Of a stretch of 64,000 bases of DNA, positions 37,080 to 46,806 are shown one piece after another. Within the stretch, counting starts at the first letter, position 1; the number at the start of each line of letters is the position of its first letter. The notes beneath the pieces are model-generated. The model saw only the letters and a program-made list of their open reading frames with translations, did not search any database and had not been told where the DNA came from. A program made the translations under genes and the position numbers. The DNA comes from Begonia masoniana (Eukaryota > Streptophyta > Magnoliopsida > Cucurbitales > Begoniaceae), in NCBI GenBank assembly GCA_022432975.1, contig CM039512.1, positions 31,657,574-31,721,573 of the forward strand. Reading direction: 5' to 3'.

Positions 37080-39114
37080 TTAGTAGAGTGGAGTCGTGGT
37101 TAACCTTTACGATTTGAAGGCAACAGATAAAGGGTAAGTTGAGGATAGAAGGGTTAAGGAATATGGTGTGTTTCATCGATATGAAGTCTATGATGTATAA
37201 TCGGGGTGGTTACATAGGAGTTTTCATATTGACCGATTTTGGTGAGGGGAAATAATGAGATCTAAGTGAGATTGGTAATTTAATAGATTAGAGACAATAA
37301 GAGATCATCCAAAAGGCCATATAAGTTAGTTGTTCTTTACTAGATAGGTACCATCTTTAAGAACTAACCAATGAAGGACAGTTATGGATGCGCGGTGGGA
37401 TCACGACCGACACTATATAGAAAAGAAGACTTAGTGGAGTTTAGGGTGACCAATAAATAGTAGATGCGTTAGGCAATGAGGTACTGCTCAACTAGGGACA
37501 TAAGGTAAAGTATAAGAGTTAGAAATTAACTGGGAATGTCAAATTCTTTTGGTTATGAGCGTTGGAGTTAAGAAACGAGCCTATAGTTGATATAGTTTAA
37601 GTTAAGAACCCCAGACATGAGGCTTATTTCCAGGATGGATGTAGGAACATCAGTGTTCGAGGAACTAGGAGGGTAGACCTTAACGAAGAGATGTTTTTAA
37701 ATTCTTGGAAATACAAGGACAAGATTTAAGAATTTTTGAAGATTAGGATTAAGGTTGTAAATCTAACTGCAACAAGTTTGCTAACAAGAAGATTGTTAGA
37801 TAAATCGTTATTAAGAAGCCAAGTAGAATAATTAGAACTTGACTAAAAGAAATGACGGAATAGCAGACTAGTTAATAACTTCGAAGAAGTCCCTGTGAGA
37901 TGTTAAGAATAGGTGCAGGGCATTTTTGTTTAATCAAATAAAGGGTTTAGATTTGAAGTTAAACCTGAATATGAAGTCGTGCGAATCGAGGGATTGGAGA
38001 GCTATCAAGTACATTAGGAATAAGTTTAAAATTTGGAAATTTCAAAGGCTCGACCCGTATGTACCGAAGTAGACGCCAAAGATTTTGTAAATAGCTAAGA
38101 TTAAGGTTGATAAACGTAAGTGTGTGAAGTAGATCACAACTAGAGGAAATAGAGACTATGTGGTGTAAGATAAAATGGGCGGTTAGGTAGACTTTTGAGC
38201 TTTGGATTATATCATGCGGGTAAGTGAGAAGATTAACTAGATCAAATGGAAGGTTGAAATAAGAGTTAAGTAGTTAAGGTTGAGGAATTTGAAGCATATT
38301 GGATGAAATGAAGGGAGAATTGCATGAAGACCATACAAGTGGGCTTAGAAGTGAGAGTAGATTAAGAGGTTTATTAAAGTTGGCTCGTAAGTTACGTCGA
38401 GGTGCTTATGCACACTTTTAGGTGCTGGGTGAATAGTTTAACGAATTAGTTATACTTAAGAATTTGATAGTGATTGGTTATGATCGAGGTAAGAGCTGGA
38501 TAGATCATGTGTAGAGGACGTAATTACGAAACTTAGAGAATACCTTGAGAAAATAGTGGGTAGATTTACGTATTGAAAGCTTTGGGCATGGGGATTGCGT
38601 TAGAATGGTTAAGGAAATGTCATAATTGCCCAAGGTAAGTAGGTTTAGAAAGTGAGGGCGATAAATTAGAAAGGAAATAGTAGAGTAGAGAATAGTTCGA
38701 AGTGGAGAATTAGGATACGTAATATATGTATCAGATCCTTAGTGTCGTAGAATTGAAGAAGCTTTGAGGGTTTGGTATGATTAGGTACGAATTGTTGTCA
38801 CGAAATTTGAAGAGTTAGAAATTGAATGAACTTAGCTCGAGGAATTAACTAGAGTTGAAGTTAAGTTAAAAGAAATTCGAGGTTCTAGGTGATGAAGGGT
38901 AAGTCGAAGTTGATGAATGTATGAGCGACTAAATTACGAAGTGCGTAGTTAGAAAGATTTAAAACTTTGGAGATATAAGAAGCTATCGAAACCCAAAGGG
39001 TGAGTAAGACTGTAGGAATGTCGAGGTTAGTATTACGAGCATTGTACTTAGATAATGTGAGGGTGAGTAATTAGAAGTTAACCAAACAGCAATTTTGAGG
39101 ACAAAATTCCAATT
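37080..39114 (+). other. R12 non-coding internal region replacing pol
   Basis: About 2 kb with no open frame of note and no pol motif. The plus strand is strongly C-poor and purine-rich: several 60-base lines hold only two to five C against about 15-20 G. I see no tandem repeat. It may serve as packaging or spacer sequence, or be a decayed remnant; the sequence does not decide. Confidence 0.75.
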
Positions 39115-39127
39115 AAGGAGGGAAGGA
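39115..39127 (+). other. R12 polypurine tract
   Basis: aaggagggaagga immediately before the 3' LTR. The preceding ttttgaggacaaaatt is shared with the tails of R1 and R11 pol, pointing to common ancestry. Confidence 0.88.
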
Positions 39128-39428
39128 TGTAACGCCCAGAATTTACGGGTTTCTGCTCTAGGGGTATTTTCGTAAAATAGTAAATTAAAGTCTTTTCTCG
39201 AATGGGAAGTTTCATTAGAACCCTAGGATTAAATTAGAATATTTGGAGGAATAGAAGAATTTCGGAGAAACCAAATGGATAGACGACATAACTAATTAAG
39301 CAAATAATTGAACAAAGGATAAAATGGTAATTTGTTAAGTTAAAATTTTATAAAAACTAAATATCTCCCTCCCCCTCTCATTTTCTCCTCCCCTCCCACG
39401 TATCTCTATCTCTATCTCTCTCTCTCTC

Positions 39429-42400
39429 TGTAACGCCCCGAACCCACCCCGGCTCGGTGCGCTACGTTTGCAAACCGATCCCACGTTTAAAATATCATTT
39501 AAAACTAATTTTAGTAAATTTTTAAAACTCGTTTTCGGGTTTTTTGAACCCTCAAAATTCATTGGAAAACGGGCCCAAAATACGTTTAAAATACGTCGAA
39601 AAATGTCGGGTCAAAACATTTTAGAAATAGGGAAAATTTTGAAAAAAATCGGAAAACAGCACAAATAGGGCGCTGGGCGACGCGCGCGCCCACGCTGTGC
39701 GCGCGCTGCGCGCTGGGGCGCGCCTGTGCGCCCCACCGCGATTGGTCGCAGTCCGAGGCCAGACCGATCGGGCCTCCTCGGGTTTTCTCGACCCAAAATG
39801 CTTAAAAACCTTCTATTTTGACTCCTTTTTACCTTTCCCCACTTTTCCTCATATTTCTCCACCCCGTACACCTCCAAAATTCACGAAACTTTAACCATAC
39901 CTCCCCGACACTCGAACCTTCAATTCCCGTAAAAATTTTAGAAAACCGACTTCAACCGAATATAAATAAAAATAGCGAACTTAAACCCGACGTCGTTTGT
40001 TTTAAATTCAAATGGACGGCATAACGCCTAAATCCGTTAAAACCAAAACCTGCAATATAAAACCTGAGAATATATAATTTAAAAGCCCAAAATACCACCA
40101 CCATTACTCAACAACCCAACGACTCGAAATCTTTAAAAATTCATTACGAAAACCTTTATAAAAACAACGTGCCAACACGTATCAAATCTCCCAGTCACCA
40201 ACTAGATACATCAAAAATACCAAAATAATAATCATCACTCACAACCCTCCGAAGACCATGATCGAGACGCCCCGACAACTGCCTGCACCGGCATGCCCTG
40301 TACATCACCAATTGCGCACCAAGCCTAGCTTTCCTTAGGTCCTCACCTGTACTCCCGTCTATACCTACACCACGGAAAACAAAACATCAGCCTAATACTT
40401 AGTAAGTAGGGAAATATGCATACAACAAACATAATACAACACAACCCCTAACAGATGAGGTTTCTACTCGCTCAGTTGCTGTTCTTTCGTTTGCTACTCG
40501 TTGTTCATTCACAGAACCGAAGCTCATCACACGTGCTAACACTGCACCTTAATGCGACTAGGCGACTCCACTAGAGTCCCTCGCAGGTGTCCAACACACA
40601 CAAAGTCCCCCGCAAGTGCCACCCTAACGCGACTAGGCGACTCTACTGGAGTCCCTCGCAGGTGTCACTCTGACGCGACTGGGCGACTCAACAATAGTCC
40701 CTCGCAGGTACCACCTTAACGCGACTGGACAACTCCCATGGAGTTTCCCGCAAATGCTACCCTAACGCGACTAGGCGACTCAACAATAGTCCCTTGCAGG
40801 TACCACCTTAACGCGACTGGACAACTCCCATGGAGTTTCCCGCAGGTGCTACCCTAACGCGACTAGGCGACTCAACAATAGCCCCTCGCAGGTACCACCT
40901 TAACGCGACTGGACAACTCCCATGGAGTTTCCCGCAGGTGCTACCCTAACGCGACTAGGCGACTCAACAATAGTCCCTCGCAGGTACCACCTTAACGCGA
41001 CTGGACAACTCCCATGGAGTTTCCCGCAGGTGCTACCCTAACGCGACTAGGCGACTCCACACAAACCACCTCACGATTCAACTCACACTATCCCTTACGG
41101 TTCAAGCTCACCATGCATAAAACTCGTTTCTCGTAGTTTGAAAACCGTGATGCGTGTCACACAATTGCAATACTCAACACAAAACTAAACAAAACAATCA
41201 AACAAAGCAAACAACCAATTCCCTACCGTTCCATGGTGTAGGCCCGAAGGCAAACCACACACATCCGCTACTTACCTGGATTCCTTGTGCGTGCTCGTAA
41301 TTCTACGCTCAGTTAGCCCAATCGTTCACTTGTCACCCTAACATAACACAAGAGAAATCACTTAGTAATACTCTAACCATACGCTTTAACCAACTTTTCA
41401 ACCTAACACGCAAAACCCAAAATTCCTAGATTTTCTATCGTTCAACCGAACTACTCGCTCGATTACCTAAAATAACGAAAACTCAACTTAGTAATTTACT
41501 AACAAACTTAAAAGAAATTCTTAACTAAAACTACCACACAATTCATTCTCCAAAACACAAAACCCGAATTGTGCACAATTTTGACCGTCAAACTTCAAAC
41601 GGTCGTAACTCCCTCGTTTTTCAACGGATTTCAACGTGCCACCCCAATCTGTAAATCTCTACACGTCTACTATCCATTGAAACACTCAAATCAACCATCC
41701 AAACACCATGGCCACTCAGAAAACCCCTCAACAGATTCGGCCAACTTTCTCTCCAAAACCGGTTTTCACACACTTTCATCAATTTCTAATCAAACTCCTT
41801 GACCAACCTAAACTAAGTCATTCAACAATTAAATGATCAAATTAGGAAGGAAAACCAACATTGAAACTCCATTTTCGGACTTCACATTCTAGGGTTTCCA
41901 AACCCTTATTAAACCAAACCAAAATCCTCCAAAAACCCATAAAAACTAATCCTTAATGTATACAACTAAAAACCCCACTAAAACTAACCTTAAAACCTTG
42001 AAGAACCTTGATGGAATGAAGCTTGGAAGAGCTCCAATGGCTGCCGTCGATGGAGGGAGGAGAAGAAGAAGACAAGTGCTTCACTTTACCCATTTTTCCT
42101 CTTTTTATAAAACCATTTCTTTTTTCTTTATTTAATGCATTTAATAACCTTGTAAAATTACATTTAAACCCTCAATTTAAACCCTCATTTCCTCACTCCT
42201 TAGCAGCCAACGCAACCCACACAAATCACCCTACTTTTCATCCTTTTTCATTCACTTTTACTACATTTTGATTGGTTGAAAGAATTGGACTTTTCAACTC
42301 AAAATTATCCACCAATCACATTTGAGTTTGACTTGTCAAACTCTTCAATTCTCATTTCTCTTCTAATACACTTCAATGGGCAATCCTAATCTTGAATAAC

Positions 42401-42462
42401 TAAACCCTCATGCTTGACCTAAACTAGGCTACATACGCTCTGAGAAAATTTCGGGTGTTACA
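39429..42462 (-). mobile_element. R13: solo LTR (3,034 bp) in the R12 3' LTR
   Basis: Termini are tgtaacgccc and gggtgttaca. It lies in the CT microsatellite; the flanks read ctctc and cacac, so the duplication is unclear. The subfamily is that of R3 and R4 (ccccggctcggtgcgctac start). Exon-like block 41276-41337 (62 nt). A 92-bp tandem array at 40545-41060 makes it longer than its relatives. The palindrome zone near 39735 is small. Confidence 0.9.
40545..41060. repeat. 92-bp tandem array in R13
   Basis: ccaccttaacgcgactgg recurs at 40711, 40803, 40895 and 40987, exactly 92 bases apart. Each unit has two halves of about 46 bp that share taacgcgact, and older diverged half-units lie to the left. 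Confidence 0.95.
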
Positions 42463-44694
42463 CACACACTCTCTCTCTCTCTCTCTCTCTCTCTGGCGTT
42501 CCCTTTCTCCCGCGTCAAGCCTCTCTCACGCCGGCATTTTGGCGACGCTTCTTCTCCCGTTTCTTCGACGATTCAACACCCTAGGTAAAGTTTAACTATT
42601 CTAGGGATTCAGTTGTCGATTTGGGTTGTTATTCGTTAGATTTTACTGATTTAGGGTTTGAGTAAATTTACGTTTTCGGTTAGAAATCATTAGGATGTTC
42701 AAATTAGTGCCCTTTGATGATGTAGTTACGATTATGGACGATAGTTATGAGAGATTATGGTTATTGACAGATTTAGGTTAGATTTTTGGTTGTTGAAGAT
42801 TGTGAAAATCTCCATTAATGGAGTTTGGTATTTTGTGAGCACCACGTGCTCGATGAAATGCCTAAATGGTGAAAATAGAAGTTTTAGGAGAAATTGCCTT
42901 AGATAGGAGTTTAGTTTAAGTTTGGAAATTGTTTATATAGAATCGGTTTTAATGATGGATTTGTGAAATGCCTTAGGTGGAGGATACTTTTCGGACGGTG
43001 CTCGGCTTGCTACAGACGCCAGGTAAGTGGGTGTTAGGTTTTTGGCCCTTAAGGCCCTACATCGTGTCAACGTTAGGCTTTGGTTGTTTTGATGATGATT
43101 TTCTGATTGTGGGGTTTACTGAGTCGGGTAGCCTAGGATGTTAGTTATTAGTTGTTTGTGAAGTTCGTTATGAATAATGTATGTCCATGTACATTGTGAA
43201 TTGTTTGGTGATATGTTTATTGGTATGTTATACGTGAATTCCTCATGCATCATGTTTTCTCCAAAAGTCATATGAAATGTCTTCATGCATGAATTATGTA
43301 AAGGAAAAGTAATGATTAAGTGTGGGTGGGACAGTATGGCCATAACAACAAAACCAATGTCACTTCCACGCGATGGACTATGAATACGGCCGAAAGGACT
43401 ATGTACACGCACTTGGCCTACTCCCTGGCAAGATCCCCACCTTAATCCATGTTAACGAAAATGAAAAAGAATAAGAACAAGTAAACGAACATGTTTTATG
43501 AAAAGTCATGCATTCATGCATACGTCATCTATAGTGCATTCCCTTGCTAAGCATTAGGCTTAATGTTTATGTTGTATTATGTAGGTGACAGGTGTGAAGA
43601 TGAGAGTTTCTCTCGATGACAAGGAATAGGTGGTCGACGGATGGTGCTCATGGCGACGGGGTGTGTTTTGGTTTGGCTTGATAGTCCGATGGTGCGCCCC
43701 GAACTGTTTTTGTGGCGAAGAAATGTGAGTTAGTTTTGTTGGTTAGAAAGGTGATGAATTTTAGGGTGTATAGTTAGGTTTATTATTTAGGAAATTTAAT
43801 AGTGGATATAGGTTGAAGTAGTGCTATTTTGAATGATTTGTTAATGTATGTCCTTGGTGATGTTTTAAGGAAATTTCACGTTTATGTTCGATGTTTATTT
43901 TGAGGATTTGATTGGATTTTATTTGATGATTTTAGGTGAAATATGACTGTAGGGATACACACGGTTTTAGAGCAATCCATGCAGTTGGTTTTCGTGAAAT
44001 TTGGAAGTGTATAGACTAAGTTTGAGTTGTGTTGAGTAATGAATAATGTCGGGTGATGCGTGTTGTTGGATGAGTTTGATGTGGAATCTGTGTAGTGATA
44101 ATACATTGAGGAGTGGTTATGAAAAATGAAAGAAAAGTGGTGAAGTTGTAAGTGTGTTTTGCAAGAAACTGAAAGGAAGAAAGAAAGGGAGAGGAAAAAG
44201 CCGTGCTCTCTGGTGAAGTTCCAGAGAGCATGGCGATTGATCGCCTCTCGGAGGTGATCAATCGCCTGGAAATCGCAGGAGGCAATTGCTAGTCGCCGCT
44301 CTCTGGAGAAAACCAGAGAGCGTGGTGACTGATCGCCACAGGCGATTTGCAACAGGCGACTGGTCACCTGTTATAATCGCCGAGGGGCGATCAGTCGCCC
44401 CCCTTTTTGGGCGACTGATCGCCATAGTATGTTTTCTTTTATTTTAAGTTTTACTTTAATTAGTTAATAGTTTTAATTGATTTAATTGTTTTAAGTTTTA
44501 ATTGTATTAGTATTTGTTTTAAATGAATGATTTTAAGGGATTTCAATAATCCGAGACTTCGATTTAGTGGTTTAGAAGTCGAAACGTTACGAGTGAAATA
44601 AAAAGAAAAATTTTACGCGAGCTATTTAGAGGATTTGAGTTAAGATTATGTATGGTCTTTCCGTGGCGGCTCTGGCCGGGTCGGGGTCGTCACA

Positions 44695-45435
44695 CTCGAT
44701 TCCGTCCCTGAGGCTGAATCTCGCGAAAGAAGCCTTTAGCAGGTTCTCTAGGTTTAACACAGGTCAATTCTGCAGCCTCAAACTCTAAGTCTGTCGCTGC
44801 AATGTCCTCGTACGGCACATCTAGAATGCCAGATACTATGATGTTCTTCTGAATCTCCCGATTTAATCCATCCATAAACTATTGCACCTTGTCTTCATTA
44901 TCGCTGACTAGGCGCGGTGCGAACCGGGATAAAGCTTCAAACTTCCTGATATACTCCGCAACTGTACTGGTCTGCTTCAGCTGCGTAAACTCAGCTCTCT
45001 TTGCCGCTCTCACTGTACGGCTGAAATACTTATCAAAGAACACAGTCTTAAACCGTTCCCACCTCATCAGTGCCATGTCCGTCATCGCCTTAACAGAATC
45101 CCACCAAGATCGGTCATCCAATGCCAGATGGAATGTGATGCACGCAACCTTTTTAGCATTGTCCACTTTGGCATACGCCAACATGTCCTCCATCGTTCGA
45201 ACCCACTCCTCAGCGATAGAGGAGTCCGTAGATTGTCCGTTTAATATTGGAGGTCGTAGCCTTTGAACCTCTCCATGCGGTGGTTGTCCGAAACAACTAT
45301 ATCTCGGGCTCTCTGATTTTCTTGATTCACTAAGTTCTCGATCTGTTGCGCTTGTCGGTCCATATGCTGAGCCTAACGGTCTAGCGAATCGGTCAGCCTG
45401 TCTAAGGCATCGTCTCTGGCGTCTCTACCTCGAAG
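44695..45435 (-). pseudogene. gag: R11 gag, N-terminal part
   Basis: Read leftwards it gives the Gln-rich N-terminal helix (HMDRQAQQIENLVN), then the Gag domain (MEDMLAYAKVDNAKKVA, WWDSV, KYFSRTVRAAKRAEF, RFAPRLVSD, GLNREIQKNI) and the CVKPREPAKGFF linker, up to the R12 insertion. The start codon region differs from R1 (cgaaggcc where R1 has cgaaccat), so the ATG is lost. In-frame stops include one near 45375 (CAG to TAG type), one near 45240 and one at 44876-44878. Confidence 0.85.
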
Positions 45436-45547
45436 GCCTAAGATCGAATTTAAACAAAGCATTTAAACATACTTACAGTTGAAGAAGGATGTCCGCGTAG
45501 TGGCTGTGCAGCCGAGCAGTCTACATAATCGTTTTTAAAACCCGGGG

Positions 45548-45559
45548 GCTCTGATACCA
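45548..45559 (-). other. R11 primer binding site
   Basis: Minus strand TGGTATCAGAGC, a perfect initiator tRNA-Met match, four bases inside the LTR that starts at 45564. Confidence 0.93.
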
Positions 45560-45732
45560 TAACTGTGACGTCCCTAACACTGTACCCTTAACTTCCTCGT
45601 ATTATTTTATTATTATTATTATTTTTTATCCCTATAAACTTTAACTTTATTGTTAAAGTGGGAAAACCATTTGAGAAATCCTTTAATAAAACGTATTTAA
45701 AGTAAGAAGTAAAGAAAACATTTAAAGAACAT

Positions 45733-46729
45733 TCACTGTACACTTCTACCGCTCACATCCACCGCTCACATTCACTGTACACTTCTACCGCTCACATTCA
45801 CTGTACACTTCTACCGCTCACATCCACCGCTCACATTCACTGTACACTTCTACCGCTCACATTCACTGTACACTTCTACCGCTCACATCCACCGCTCACA
45901 TTCACTGTACACTTCTACCGCTCACATTCACTGTACACTTCTACCGCTCACATTCACTGTACACTTCTACCGCTCACATTCACTGTACACTTCTACCGCT
46001 CACATTCACTGTACACTTCTACCGCTCACATCCACCGCTCACATTCACTGTACACTTCTACCGCTCACATTCACTGTACACTTCTACCGCTCACATCCAC
46101 CGCTCACATTCACTGTACACTTCTACCGCTCACATTCACTGTACACTTCTACCGCTCACATTCACTGTACACTTCTACCGCTCACATTCACTGTACACTT
46201 CTACCGCTCACATTCACTGTACACTTCTACCGCTCACATCCACCGCTCACATTCACTGTACACTTCTACCGCTCACATCCACCGCTCACATTCACTGTAC
46301 ACTTCTACCGCTCACATCCACCGCTCACATTCACTGTACACTTCTACCGCTCACATCCACCGCTCACATTCACTGTACACTTCTACCGCTCACATCCACC
46401 GCTCACATTCACTGTACACTTCTACCGCTCACATCCACCGCTCACTTCTGCCAAGCCACATCCACCGCTCACTTCTGCCAAGCCACATCCACCGCTCACT
46501 TCTGCCAAGCCACATCCACCGCTGATCACATCCACCGCTCACATTCACTGTACACTTCTACCGCTCACATCCACCGCTCACATTCACTGTACACTTCTAC
46601 CGCTCACATTCACTGTACACTTCTACCGCTCACATCCACCGCTCACTTCTGCCAAGCCACATCCACCGCTCACTTCTGCCAAGCCACATCCACCGCTGAT
46701 CACATCCACCGCTCACATTCACTGTACAC
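45733..46729. repeat. array of 13-bp words in R11 5' LTR
   Basis: The array is built from three 13-base words: A ttcactgtacact, B tctaccgctcaca, C tccaccgctcaca. They combine as A-B (26) or A-B-C (39). Near 46440-46700 a 14-base variant, tctgccaagccaca, joins in. Confidence 0.93.
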
Positions 46730-46794
46730 AGAAGGATGTCCGCGTAGTGGCTGTGCAGCCGAGCAGTCTACATAATCGTTTTTAAAACCCGGGG

Positions 46795-46806
46795 GCTCTG
46801 ATACCA
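46795..46806 (-). other. second primer binding site within R11 5' LTR region
   Basis: Exact copy of TGGTATCAGAGC (minus strand) with the following LTR terminus tgtgacgtcc at 46811, produced by the tandem duplication. Confidence 0.88.

Larger units (their letters stand above)
33390..44694 (+). mobile_element. R12: gag-only LTR element in R11 gag
   Basis: Perfect duplication ctcga at 33385-33389 and 44695-44699. 5' LTR 33390-35887, primer site 35892-35903, gag 36054-37079, about 2 kb without coding content, polypurine tract 39115-39127, 3' LTR 39128-44694 (split by R13). No protease, RT, RNase H or integrase motif is visible on either strand of the internal region. This fits the published TR-GAG class of non-autonomous elements. 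The LTRs are nearly identical, so it moved recently relative to its surroundings. Confidence 0.93.
39128..44694 (+). repeat. R12 3' LTR, split by R13
   Basis: Pieces are 39128-39428 and 42463-44694. It closely matches the 5' LTR. Exon-like block 42977-43022. Palindromes 44213-44423, where it lacks about 36 bases present in the 5' LTR copy. Confidence 0.93.
45485..46729 (-). repeat. 1.2-kb tandem duplication of R11 leader, LTR end and array
   Basis: The segment aaggatgtccgcgtagtgg through the primer site, LTR terminus and first 150 or so LTR bases occurs at 45485-45729 and again at 46731-46979. An array about 1 kb long lies between the copies. The left LTR of R11 has no such duplication, so it arose after insertion. 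Confidence 0.9.

Noticed and set aside
37080..39114. Hidden pol gene in R12
   Set aside because: No DTGA, FIDD, HHCC, DDE or chromodomain motif is visible in any frame, and stops are dense in all frames.
45733..46729. Centromeric satellite
   Set aside because: The array is confined to one LTR, has a 13-bp base unit rather than about 150-180 bp, and is only 1 kb long.
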